A stretch of DNA of 64,000 bases from NCBI GenBank assembly GCA_010094045.1, contig ML986650.1:112073-176072 (forward strand), given 5' to 3'. The notes under the pieces are model-generated. The model saw only the letters and a program-made list of their open reading frames with translations, did not search any database and had not been told where the DNA came from. Position numbers and translations under genes: made by a program. Source of the DNA: Lojkania enalia. Lineage: Eukaryota > Ascomycota > Dothideomycetes > Pleosporales. This document shows, in pieces, positions 55,507 through 64,000 of the stretch; the first letter of the stretch is position 1, and each line of letters opens with the position of its first letter.

Positions 55507-55773
55507 ATGACGATCGAGAAGCGCGATAACATGGGCTATGCCATCCATCCGGCACTCATTGTTCTACTCATCATTTTGGGAGCCGGCTTAGTCGTGACCG
55601 CCATTGCCGGCATGGTGCGGGTGTATTTTAAAGACGACTCTGAAGGAATTAAACCCATCTCGGGCGAACAGTTCGACTATATGAAACAAGTAAGGGAGCG
55701 GAACTTGCAGGGACTTTATGAAGAAGGAAGGAGGCATGCCTACAGGGCCAGGCACCCTGATAGCAAGAGGTAA
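55507..55773 (+). CDS. Single-TM microprotein (88 aa)
   Basis: An 88-aa frame with a good start context (CACCATGACG). Residues ~12-40 form one strong transmembrane helix (PALIVLLIILGAGLVVTAIA). It is followed by a charged, helical tail (RVYFKDDSEG; YMKQVRERNLQGLYEEGRRH). Short N-terminus, no cleavage site obvious, so a tail-out membrane anchor is likely. Similar small anchors are common in Pezizomycotina and uncharacterised. Stop at 55771-55773. Confidence 0.65.
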   Translation: MTIEKRDNMGYAIHPALIVLLIILGAGLVVTAIAGMVRVYFKDDSEGIKPISGEQFDYMKQVRERNLQGLYEEGRRHAYRARHPDSKR

Positions 55774-56138
55774 AGGAGTTCGGGCCTGGGCCCTGGGAAC
55801 TAAGTGGTTCCTAAGACGAGGAATGAAGTTGCCGTTGGTGGTCGTTCATGGCATTGCTAAAGTCGGAATGAGATAGTCTACAGTTGTCGGAAAGTGGACA
55901 AGGACGATGCACATTCGTTTGAGGGATCTTAATGCGTTATGACGCATGGCCGTGGACCGGTCTAAATGTTATACGGTTATGTTTAGTATCGCAACATGGT
56001 GGATTATATTGGCCTAGATAGACGGGGTATCTTCTTCACGAACCGAACCGTACATAGGTCCGCGAGAGACGAAATTAAACATCTTGCCTCGGCGATTTTT
56101 CCATACACCTATGGTGAAGAAAGGGCCCCCATTTGCAT
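55774..56138. other. Convergent gap before the Zn2Cys6 gene
   Basis: 3' region of the microprotein gene. The plus ORF 55996-56313 is a shadow over the regulator's 3' end. Confidence 0.5.
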
Positions 56139-57561
56139 TCATCCAACGCTGCTTGATCGCAGATCATCCAGGTTTACGCCCACAACGCTAGCAGGCCACT
56201 CGAGCAAGCCCCATTTGTCCTCTCCCAGCACAATTGCGGCCGTCTCGACCATGTTTGAGGCCATACTGTCTAGCCACCACAACTTTCCGATTCTGCCCGG
56301 CAGAATCGCATAATGTGCTAGTATGACCCAGGCTTCAGGCTGGCGTTGTTCAAGAAGTGTAATAAACTCAATAGAAGTCTTAAATGGCCAGACAAAAACC
56401 GCGCTCATATCGATGATAGTCCCCAACCCCGTGTTCTTGCTTGCTGTGTCAGAAGGTACAGATAGCTGTGACACGAGAGCGAAGCATTCTCGTAAATACT
56501 TTAGAGCCGATTCCAAAGTCTCGAAATAGTATTCAAATTTCCGTTCATCTTCCATCCACATGCATTCCAGAGCGTGCAACCTGCGGTCCTCCTCGAGTGC
56601 CCGTGGAGTAGCCGGATAGCGAATTGTAGGCCACCAATCTCGGTTGGCTAGGGGTGACAGAAGTCCTCGGCAGATAGTTTTCCAGCAAGGAACTACTATA
56701 ACAAGGGTACTACGTAGAAAGCGAAGGATTTTTGTGTTCTGGGAGATTGCTTCCTCGACAATGTACTGCATTTGATCTGTGCTCAAGTGCTTTCTCTTTA
56801 TCGATGAGAGCGCAACCACGCAGTCGTCGCTAGCAAGTGCCAGTAGATATGCAGTCATCAGTGTCGAGAAGGCGAAGAGAGCGTCCGCATTTCTTTTAGA
56901 AATATCTTGCAGTGCAACCCGATACCGCGATAATCCCGTATTCAATTGACCGGCAGCTATGCTGAGATAGCCCCGTTTTTCCGTTTCGGATCGCAGCGAC
57001 CGAGATATATGTAATGCAGTAACCGCAAGTACGCCATGCAATACAAATCGATGAGTTTCAACAAGTTGCGGAACAGCAATCAGCCATGCCATACGACCGG
57101 AGTCATTAAATGATATACTTGAGCTGGTGTTAATAACAAAGTGATGCAAAAGCATCTTAAATCGTGGTTGCACTAGACCCGGGAAGCCTTGAACGAGTGC
57201 TTGGAAAGTAGAGGGATCAAGTAATGATGATGGGAAAGTTGGATAGACGCTTTTAGGGGAGCATTGATGAAACACATGTATTTTGAATGAAGACTCGAGG
57301 CCTGAGTTTTTCTGATGTTGTGAAGAAGATGAAGAATTAGAAATCCGCCAAGCAGGATCCACGGAGAGAAAACTACAGTCTAGACCTCGTTTCGTGCAAT
57401 TGGCACAAGACGGACGGCGCTCGTCACACTAAAAAGGCTCAGAGTTGGGGAAATGCTAGGAAATACACCATAGTAGTTTCGAGACTTACTTTGATACGCC
57501 GGGTTTTGCAGGGCTTACAGCCAAGCCGAGTTTTGCGATGAGACTTGCGTGACACTAGCAT
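56139..57561 (-). CDS. Zn2Cys6 transcription factor
   Basis: Exons 57561-57490 and 57428-56139, joined in phase 0 inside the zinc cluster (RRIK|CDER), giving 453 aa. The spliced N-terminus has the cysteines of a Zn(II)2Cys6 binuclear cluster at 15, 18, 25, 32, 35 and 42, C-x2-C-x6-C-x6-C-x2-C-x6-C. A long region follows with the fungal-specific middle-homology pattern: HRFVLHGVLAVTALHISRS, YRVALQDISKRNADALFAFSTLMTAYLLAL. Without the first exon the domain would be hidden. It is divergent to the GH125 gene with ~930 nt between starts, so it could regulate that gene, though adjacency alone is weak evidence. Confidence 0.92.
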
Positions 57562-58488
57562 GGTTGGAGTGCCGCTTAGGAAAGGCTGACACGCTTTTGC
57601 TTAATTTAAAATAGAACTAGCTATTAATCCTGGTGAATATATGTAGTAGCTGAAGCCTTTGTGCAATGTAAGATCGAGTACAGTGGAGTCGATGGATGAC
57701 TTAAGGGATGGAGATCGTTCCAAGTCAGACTAGTCCGTAAATGGATTAGCACTAGCAAAATCCGTCTCAACTACCTAGGTAGTACTTCGAACTTTAGAGT
57801 TACTATCCTCTGAAGCGTGGCTCTGTATGAGTATGATTGCAAGGCTCTTTCCAGATATCTAGCCCCGAGATGAGTATTTTTGCGAAATGTTTTCTCGTTG
57901 TACCTGGTATGACCTGCTTTCTCGGGTCTAGCCCCTCCTGCAGGGCATTCTCGCCGAGCCGTGATCTTCCAGCCACCCGCAGCCGTCTCCGCAATATGAT
58001 CCTGGTTCTGAACGTCTTGTGCCTGTCTAATTCCTTGCAAAGCGCCACACAAACCCCTCCCTACTATTATTTAGACGGCGTCGTATTACGAGAGGGACCA
58101 CTCGAAGACTGCTTCTCACCACCTCGGATGCATCCCTTTGGATAGACTTCTCGGACATTTATGCTCACTTCGTGACGTCGTGAACCAGGAATGACCTCAT
58201 TGCTAAGTGGAATGGATTCAGCCATCGTGACTCTTTTTACCAGGTTCAGCTCATGGGATCAACAGCGGGGTACACGTAATATGGAATCTAACACACTGAT
58301 TGGGGTCATATGCATAAACATCCATGCATGTAACCGCGTGCAGTGCCTCTTTATAGTGCATCTTTTCATGAACTTTGTCAAGCCTAATATTTCATTCCTG
58401 CCGTCTTGCCCGACATCTTTGTCTCATTTCTATCCTCTAAAACATTTGTACCTCTCCACAAATCCGGTTTTTTGACCCTCCCGTTAAA
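57562..58488. promoter_or_regulatory. Divergent promoter region, Zn2Cys6 / GH125
   Basis: 927 nt between divergent starts. Inverted or direct CGG triplet pairs, as used by Zn2Cys6 proteins, were not obvious by eye. The ORFs here (57771-58052, 57837-58145) overlap on opposite strands and are unsupported. Confidence 0.4.
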
Positions 58489-60021
58489 ATGCGAGGTTCA
58501 AGGACACTCACTTTACTCTCAGGCATACCACTGCTAGCACTAGCACAATGTCCTGACTATTCAGGATATTCGGCACAAAAGCACGAGCCACTAAGCTCCG
58601 GCAAATACAAACTCTCATACGCACGTCCATCTGAAGAATGTCGAACATTCAAATCGCAAGGAGTAGAAGACATCATTTCTAGACTAGAATCTAAGATCAA
58701 GGACCCTGATCTCTATCGCTTATTTAGTAACTCCTATCCGAATACTCTAGACACAGCTATCAAGTGGAAGGGCTATGCAACAAACAATTCAGATGAAGAA
58801 TTGACATTCGTTATTACAGGTGACATCAACGCAATGTGGCTACGAGACTCAGCGAACCAAATGCAGAGCTATCTGCCATTACTGAACGCAAGCACCGATC
58901 CGAATTCGATCGCGAGCCTATACCGGGGAGTAATAAACCTTCAAGCTCGATACTTACTCGAGTCCCCATATTGTAACTCTTTCCAGCCTCCAGTAGAAAG
59001 TGGGATAGGAGCTGCACCAAATCCGAGTGCTAGTGACGACATAGTATATCCAGGTTACTCCGATGACTTCGTCTTCGAATGTAAATACGAACTCGATTCC
59101 CTTGCCGCATTTCTAGAAGTATCATCCAACTACTACAACGCCACGGGAGACTCGGCCTTCTTCGGCAAATTCCAATGGGTGCAAGCCATCGAAGCTCTGC
59201 TCAAAGTCGCAGAGGACATGAAGAGACCTACATATGGAGAAGATGGAGCCGTGCTCGCCAACCCATACACATTCTCGCGATTTACTCGCCGCTCCACGGA
59301 AACGTTTTCGAACGACGGAGCTGGAAACCCGACGGCGAATGGCACGGGACTGATTAGATCGGGCTTCCGACCTAGCGACGACTCGACGATATTCCAACTT
59401 TTCATTCCGGCAAATATGATGTTCAGTGCCTACCTCTCCTCGACCTCGGAAATCCTCTCTAAACTTGGCAACACCGAACTCGCACAACGGACAGCCGATC
59501 TCTCGAACTCCCTCCGCGCGGCTATCGAGAAACATGGCGTTGTGGAGCATCCGAAGTTCGGCAAGATTTATGCGTTCGAGGTCGATGGCTTTGGCTCAGC
59601 GACAATCATGGACGACGCAAATATCCCCTCGCTCCTCTCTACTCCGTTCCTCGGTTACCCTGTAGACATGCAGACCTACAAAAACACCCGCTCCCTAATC
59701 CTCAGCGCATCGAATCCATACTACATGCGCGGTCCTGCCATCAGCGCTGTCGGGGGTCCACATACCGGACCGGGTCTCGCGTGGCCAATGGCTTCGATTG
59801 TCCGGATTTTGACGAGCGATGACGACGAGGAGATTGTGGGTGAATTGAAGCAGTTGCTGGGGAGCACGGCGGGCTTGGGTCTGATGCATGAGAGTGTGAA
59901 TTCATGGGATGCAAATTGGTGGTCGAGGCAGTGGTTTTCGTGGGCTAATGGGTTATTTGGGCAGATGATTTTGGATCTGGAGGATCGGAAGCCGCATTTG
60001 CTTGAGGTGAGCTTTCAGTGA
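58489..60021 (+). CDS. GH125 exo-alpha-1,6-mannosidase (Mug157 type), secreted
   Basis: A 510-aa single exon with a signal peptide (MRGSRTLTLLSGIPLLALAQ). GDINAMWLRDSANQM carries the Asp acid residue and substrate-binding Trp/Arg of glycoside hydrolase family 125. MRGPAISAVGGPHTGPGLAWPMASIVRIL and HESVNSWDANWWSRQWFSWANGLFG are family blocks near the C-terminus. The family (fission yeast Mug157 included) removes terminal alpha-1,6-mannose. Several N-glycosylation sequons (NNSD, NAST, NYYNAT) fit secretion. Length is normal for fungal members. Confidence 0.93.
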   Translation: MRGSRTLTLLSGIPLLALAQCPDYSGYSAQKHEPLSSGKYKLSYARPSEECRTFKSQGVEDIISRLESKIKDPDLYRLFSNSYPNTLDTAIKWKGYATNNSDEELTFVITGDINAMWLRDSANQMQSYLPLLNASTDPNSIASLYRGVINLQARYLLESPYCNSFQPPVESGIGAAPNPSASDDIVYPGYSDDFVFECKYELDSLAAFLEVSSNYYNATGDSAFFGKFQWVQAIEALLKVAEDMKRPTYGEDGAVLANPYTFSRFTRRSTETFSNDGAGNPTANGTGLIRSGFRPSDDSTIFQLFIPANMMFSAYLSSTSEILSKLGNTELAQRTADLSNSLRAAIEKHGVVEHPKFGKIYAFEVDGFGSATIMDDANIPSLLSTPFLGYPVDMQTYKNTRSLILSASNPYYMRGPAISAVGGPHTGPGLAWPMASIVRILTSDDDEEIVGELKQLLGSTAGLGLMHESVNSWDANWWSRQWFSWANGLFGQMILDLEDRKPHLLEVSFQ

Positions 60022-60033
60022 GGCTCTGGATTT

Positions 60034-60056
60034 TGAAATAAAAAATTTTTATTTCA
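60034..60056 (+). terminator. AT-rich inverted repeat after GH125 stop
   Basis: TGAAATAAAAA and TTTTTATTTCA are perfect 11-nt complements around one A, starting 13 nt past the stop. It contains AATAAA on the plus strand and its complement. Probably a 3'-end (polyadenylation) signal; a bidirectional role is possible. Confidence 0.45.
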
Positions 60057-63000
60057 TCACAGGAGGAGTCTCATAAAGAAAGGGATAGTCTTCATAGAGA
60101 TTATCGCTGCCGTAACCCTAATTAAATTAGCTGCTTGCATTGCCGCATGAAGGCTGAAGTGAAGAAAGTGTGGTCACCCGAATGTTTTTATTGACAGTAT
60201 ACAGTCCATAGTGCATCATTCCCCAGCATTTCGCGATCAAAGCTTAACGTCCATCTCGTATTTATCCCTTGCTACAATTCGTGTCGTGTGTAACTTGCAG
60301 AGACGCTACATTCAACAACAATCTAACATATGCTCACAATATTCATAAAGAACAACATATTATCAAGCAGCCATCTAACCAACCCACGCTCCCAAAAACG
60401 CCCACATAACACACCCCCAGTATCCTACCCAGTCGCAAAACACTTACTCTAACCCTTCCTCTTTCCAAAAGCCCTTGCACTTATAGCGCTCTACCAATGA
60501 CATTTTTACTATTCAAACACCTCCAAAACCCTCTTATCCGGGGCATGGCGAAATGCCATTTTCAATTTCGGGATTCACATGAGACCCACTCGTCGCCCAA
60601 CACATGCAAAAGCGGCATAGGTTGTCACCGTCCCAGCCATCATCGCAATTCACTCCCACCATCCCGCCCTCGGAAACCGCGACTGACACCCACCGGAACT
60701 TACGCCAGACAATGACACTCGACACACTTACACAACTCGGCGATTAAAGTCGTGGAATATACCTCATTGATCCGGACGGCACTGGCCGTAGCGCCGCGCA
60801 TGTTGTTTCAATTATGTTCTAGAGCGTGCTACAACTCGGCAATTACGGGCAGTTGAATATATTTCATTGGCAGGAGGAGGGCGCTGGTGGGAGGACGTGT
60901 CGTTTGGATTGGGTTTTTGGGGCGTTGTGGTGCAGGATCTAAGGAACGTGGTACGGGGGACGTGGGAGGTTGGTGTGGTGGTGTGAGGGAGTTGTTATTG
61001 TTAGGGGGAGTACTTCTATGTAAGAGGGTTTGTTATATTATTTTCATTTTATGGGGGTTCCTTTGTTTAGTTGTTTGGGGGTTGGTTATGGGGTTGCCGT
61101 TCAGACAGACTTACCTCGGTTGATAGTTCCGTGAGGATGGTGATAAGTGCAACGGGAACACGGATGGACAGTAAATTAGCATGTTTGGATGAGCCTTGTG
61201 ACTAGAAATGTCCGAATGGATTGAAGCAGAGACGAGCGTGCGGTGGATGCCTGCCTACGCCTTGCGCTGTGTGTCCGGAAAACAGTCGTTATTGTTGGAG
61301 TCGCGACATGGAGACAGACGAACATCAGGAGGCAGGGCTCACAGACAACTTGGATGGTTGAGACCATTGTAGTATTAAACTGACGGAAGTAGATCTTCCG
61401 CACGTGGGAGGCATTATTGAGAATTATTGAAAATGCAAGGAAGCTAGTCTCTACTGTCCCCCGATGCTCTTCCGTTAATGGCTCGGCGCGGTTGCACGAC
61501 GAAAATAGCTTTCGAAAGACATACGACATTGGCGGACCGTACAAACGGCCGTCGAGCATTAATCCACAGGAGGTGGTCTCCAATCCCTTCCGTGCTGCAC
61601 GACTGAGGTGAGGATGGCACAGCAGCGCTTGTTCGACGCCGGCCAACAGGCATGAAGTTGGGAAATGGACGAGCGAGCGAAGTGGAGCCTGGTGGTTTCA
61701 GGATGAGCAAAGACGGCGGCTGCGCATAATTAACATCTGAACTTGTCTCCGTTTGCCTACTTGTGATGCGACAAATATCGTGTCCTCATAGACGGCTGTG
61801 CCCGGCTGGAGACATGGCCTAGAACGGAGCCCAAGGCATGCAGAAAGATGGATTGCTCTCAGCGGAGTGGAACGCCATGGCTACCATCTGACGCGGCTAC
61901 AGTGCAGCAGCTAATGTAATTAATCGCGGAGGATGCGGCAGACCCATGATCCCATGTGGACGAGATCTGCTGGATCAGTGGGCCGCTGTGCTCACGACAG
62001 GGGAATGGTGCCATTGTCCGGGCTGAGCGGCGCTATGGCGTCAAGCGCAAAAGAAACTACCTACCACCGCGACCCCATCATCCATGTCAGCCCGTCGATC
62101 GAGTCAGGGAATGCGCTCTCCCCGGGATGCCCTCCTTGATCTGCTGTTGACCAGCAAAACCGGGGGGACTTCCCGGAAAGTAGGTTGGATTTCGCCTGCC
62201 TCTGATCTGGATTCTCGTAGGACCCGAGAACATGACGCTGCGATTGCCCCCCTTCTCCGGGCCCGCAACCGGATGGATACACAAGGTTCCTAGGTAGGAC
62301 CTTGGCTCAGCTCGACAGTAGTTACTTGCGAACTGCCTGCCAGTAGCGTCGCCAGTGGGGGCAGGAAATGAAAGGAAATGGTGCCGCTGAGCCATCGGCC
62401 AACGATAGCGCCCATCGTCACTCTGCTCAACGAACCACAGGCTCTTGACGTGTTTAGGGCTTCTGCTCCCAATAATCTTTCTAGGTTTCCCTAAACCCTC
62501 ATCGCGACTGGCCCACTCCCAGCTGTGCAAAGGAGGCGCCATGGCTGCCCTCCGCGATCTACTTTGCCAATCCGGCGCCGCCTACCCGTCTTTCGTGCTC
62601 GGCAGACAGCTACTTGACTTTCAGCCTTCCAGCTTTTAGCTCTCCTTCATCCCACTCACTACACACTGTATCTGCTGCTTTTTGGAAATCGATTCTGTTA
62701 TTGTGTTTCACATAAGACACATTCTCACCTGCTCGAGAGTGCCCGCATCAAGCGCCCTGGCCCCATCCTCCTCTCATCCAAAAACAGCATCCTCTCCTAG
62801 CGCCAATTGGACCAATCCCAGACAACATTGACTGCGGCTCGAACTCTTGACGCTTCTCGTTCCTCTTTCGGGGTCTCCAAACACAGCGCCTGTTGGTTTT
62901 GTCCATTTCAGTCAATTACCCGAGTCTGCTGCGACTACGGTTTGCATATTCCATTGTCAGCCTCGCCAACACATAGCTCTACATGCCCTGCTAGGTTTCA

Positions 63001-63264
63001 TGTTATCCTTCAAACGCACCATGGATCTCTTCCAATAGAAAGAAAGGCTAGCTCTCTTTCCAGGTCTCTCTACCGGCATTGTCAAACAAACCGTGTAGAC
63101 TAAAACAGAAGCAAGTCGTGATTCGACCATATATTCTAATTATACCGACAATTCTCTCGACTCCATGCAAGACGACACACGTTCCAGAGATTAGGCGCAC
63201 CAACGACTCAGATCCGAATCCTCTGCTTCAATTTTAATTCTTGGGTCGACCCGACATTCTGGCA
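60057..63264. other. 3.2-kb stretch without a clear gene
   Basis: No ORF here has a domain, signal peptide or conserved pattern. The plus strand is strongly G/T-rich at 60.87-61.09 kb. From ~62.64 kb on it is pyrimidine-rich and probably the long promoter or leader of the CBM48-like gene. Confidence 0.45.
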
Positions 63265-64000
63265 ATGGCCTCTACAACGCTTTTCACGTTCTTGTTGTAT
63301 GTTCCCCAAAATACGCCTCTTATATACAGAAGTCATGGCTCACTTACATCAGTGACTGTCCTGCTGCGGCCAGAACCATAGAACTTCTTGGATCTTGGGA
63401 TAACTTTACCAAGCCCTATTTTCTCAAGAGAGACAAGCGTAGAAGCCCTTACCTCTGGAGCGGGTGCTTTGCATTTGACGACATCATTTGCGACGGAGAT
63501 TTCAATAGTATTTGTGGAAAAAGAAGTGGCGCCCTCATGATGGGGGGAACGTACTGGTACTACGTAAGTAGCGATAGTATTTTGTCACAGATCTATACTA
63601 AACCTCAGTAGTACAAGGTAGACGGCGAGGAACGCCATAACCCACGCGAGCCGTCGACGACTGTCTGTCCTCTACTCCCTGGTCAGCGTCTTAATGTCCT
63701 AGAAGTCCCCATCGAGCCTAGGAGTAGTAGTAGCTCTCAGAGTTCAGCGTTTACTCGCAACCCGGAGGACAAGTACTTAACTCCAGTTCCTCCAAAGCCA
63801 GTACCATCGCCATTCCTAAGAGACTTTTGCAAAGAAACATATTCAATGCCATTGCACTCAATCAAGTCTCCACGGTCCGCCACGTACCCCCCTCCTGTCC
63901 GGTCCCCCTCTCCTACGTATGAGCGACAAACTCGGAGCACATCTGCAACGCCATTACCAACACCAAATGCCGTATTTCCGGATTTCAGGGCCATTAAAGA
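63265..64000 (+). CDS. CBM48-like carbohydrate-binding protein, 5' part
   Basis: Exons 63265-63296, 63353-63563 and 63612 to the window end; the gene continues past 64000. Splicing gives MASTTLFTFLF|DCPAAARTIELLGSWDNF, a strand pattern like the glycogen-binding CBM48 domain of AMPK beta subunits. Next comes GCFAFDDIICDGDF, then MMGGTYWYY|YKVDGEERHNP and TTVCPLLPGQRLNVLEVP. A Pro/Ser-rich tail begins after about residue 130. Many filamentous ascomycetes carry a protein with this head and a long disordered tail; its partner is unknown. Phases agree at both introns and exon 3 is open to the end. A second-exon start is unlikely since no ATG precedes the motif. Confidence 0.85.

Noticed and set aside
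60877..61123. Gly/Val/Leu-rich 78-aa ORF
   Set aside because: Generated by G/T-rich simple sequence, with no start context or motif.

Overview
The window is nuclear DNA of a filamentous ascomycete (Pezizomycotina). The genes carry short GT-AG introns of about 45-100 nt. There are fungus-specific families: a Zn2Cys6 regulator, a DUF1996 secreted protein, GH125, D-arabinono-1,4-lactone oxidase and a CBM48-type protein. There are also a Ty1/copia relic and a pogo/Fot1 relic whose stop codons mostly fit C-to-T (RIP-like) change. I cannot fix the class; a lichen-forming or related lineage is a guess. I rebuilt spliced models by hand from splice signals and reading-phase agreement.

Left third (1-23 kb). 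The 3' part of an N2227/carnosine N-methyltransferase gene is followed by sparse, partly degraded DNA. This holds a spliced membrane protein (4186-5094), a copia relic (5864-8035), lactone oxidase (8254-10032), weak small ORFs (10.7-12.3 kb), a four-exon DUF1996 secreted protein (13795-15024), an 8-cysteine small secreted protein (15714-16100), a 98-aa protein, a 42-bp minisatellite (19.03-19.32 kb), a protein with a C/H/H/C motif (19404-20444) and a protein-kinase pseudogene (21409-22439).

Middle (23-46 kb). The two enzymes of the first molybdenum-cofactor step lie in tandem: MoaA (23240-24658), then a mitochondrially targeted protein ending in MoaC (24934-27324). Next come a GMC oxidoreductase, a five-exon secreted/multi-TM protein, a pogo relic in AT-rich DNA, an unknown 407-aa protein, coatomer delta with an ATG-only first coding exon, a 780-aa acidic protein and a seven-exon NIPA-type Mg2+ transporter.

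Right third (46-64 kb). APC4 and ribosomal protein uL2 converge. Then come a small secreted protein, a roughly 3-kb stretch without a clear gene but with a diverged tandem duplication, a single-TM microprotein, a Zn2Cys6 regulator divergent from a GH125 alpha-mannosidase, a 3.2-kb stretch without a clear gene, and the 5' part of a CBM48-like gene running off the end.

Most neighbours are unrelated housekeeping or secreted-protein genes. The only obvious functional pair is MoaA/MoaC, which together make cyclic pyranopterin monophosphate from GTP. No biosynthetic gene cluster, CRISPR array or tRNA gene was seen.
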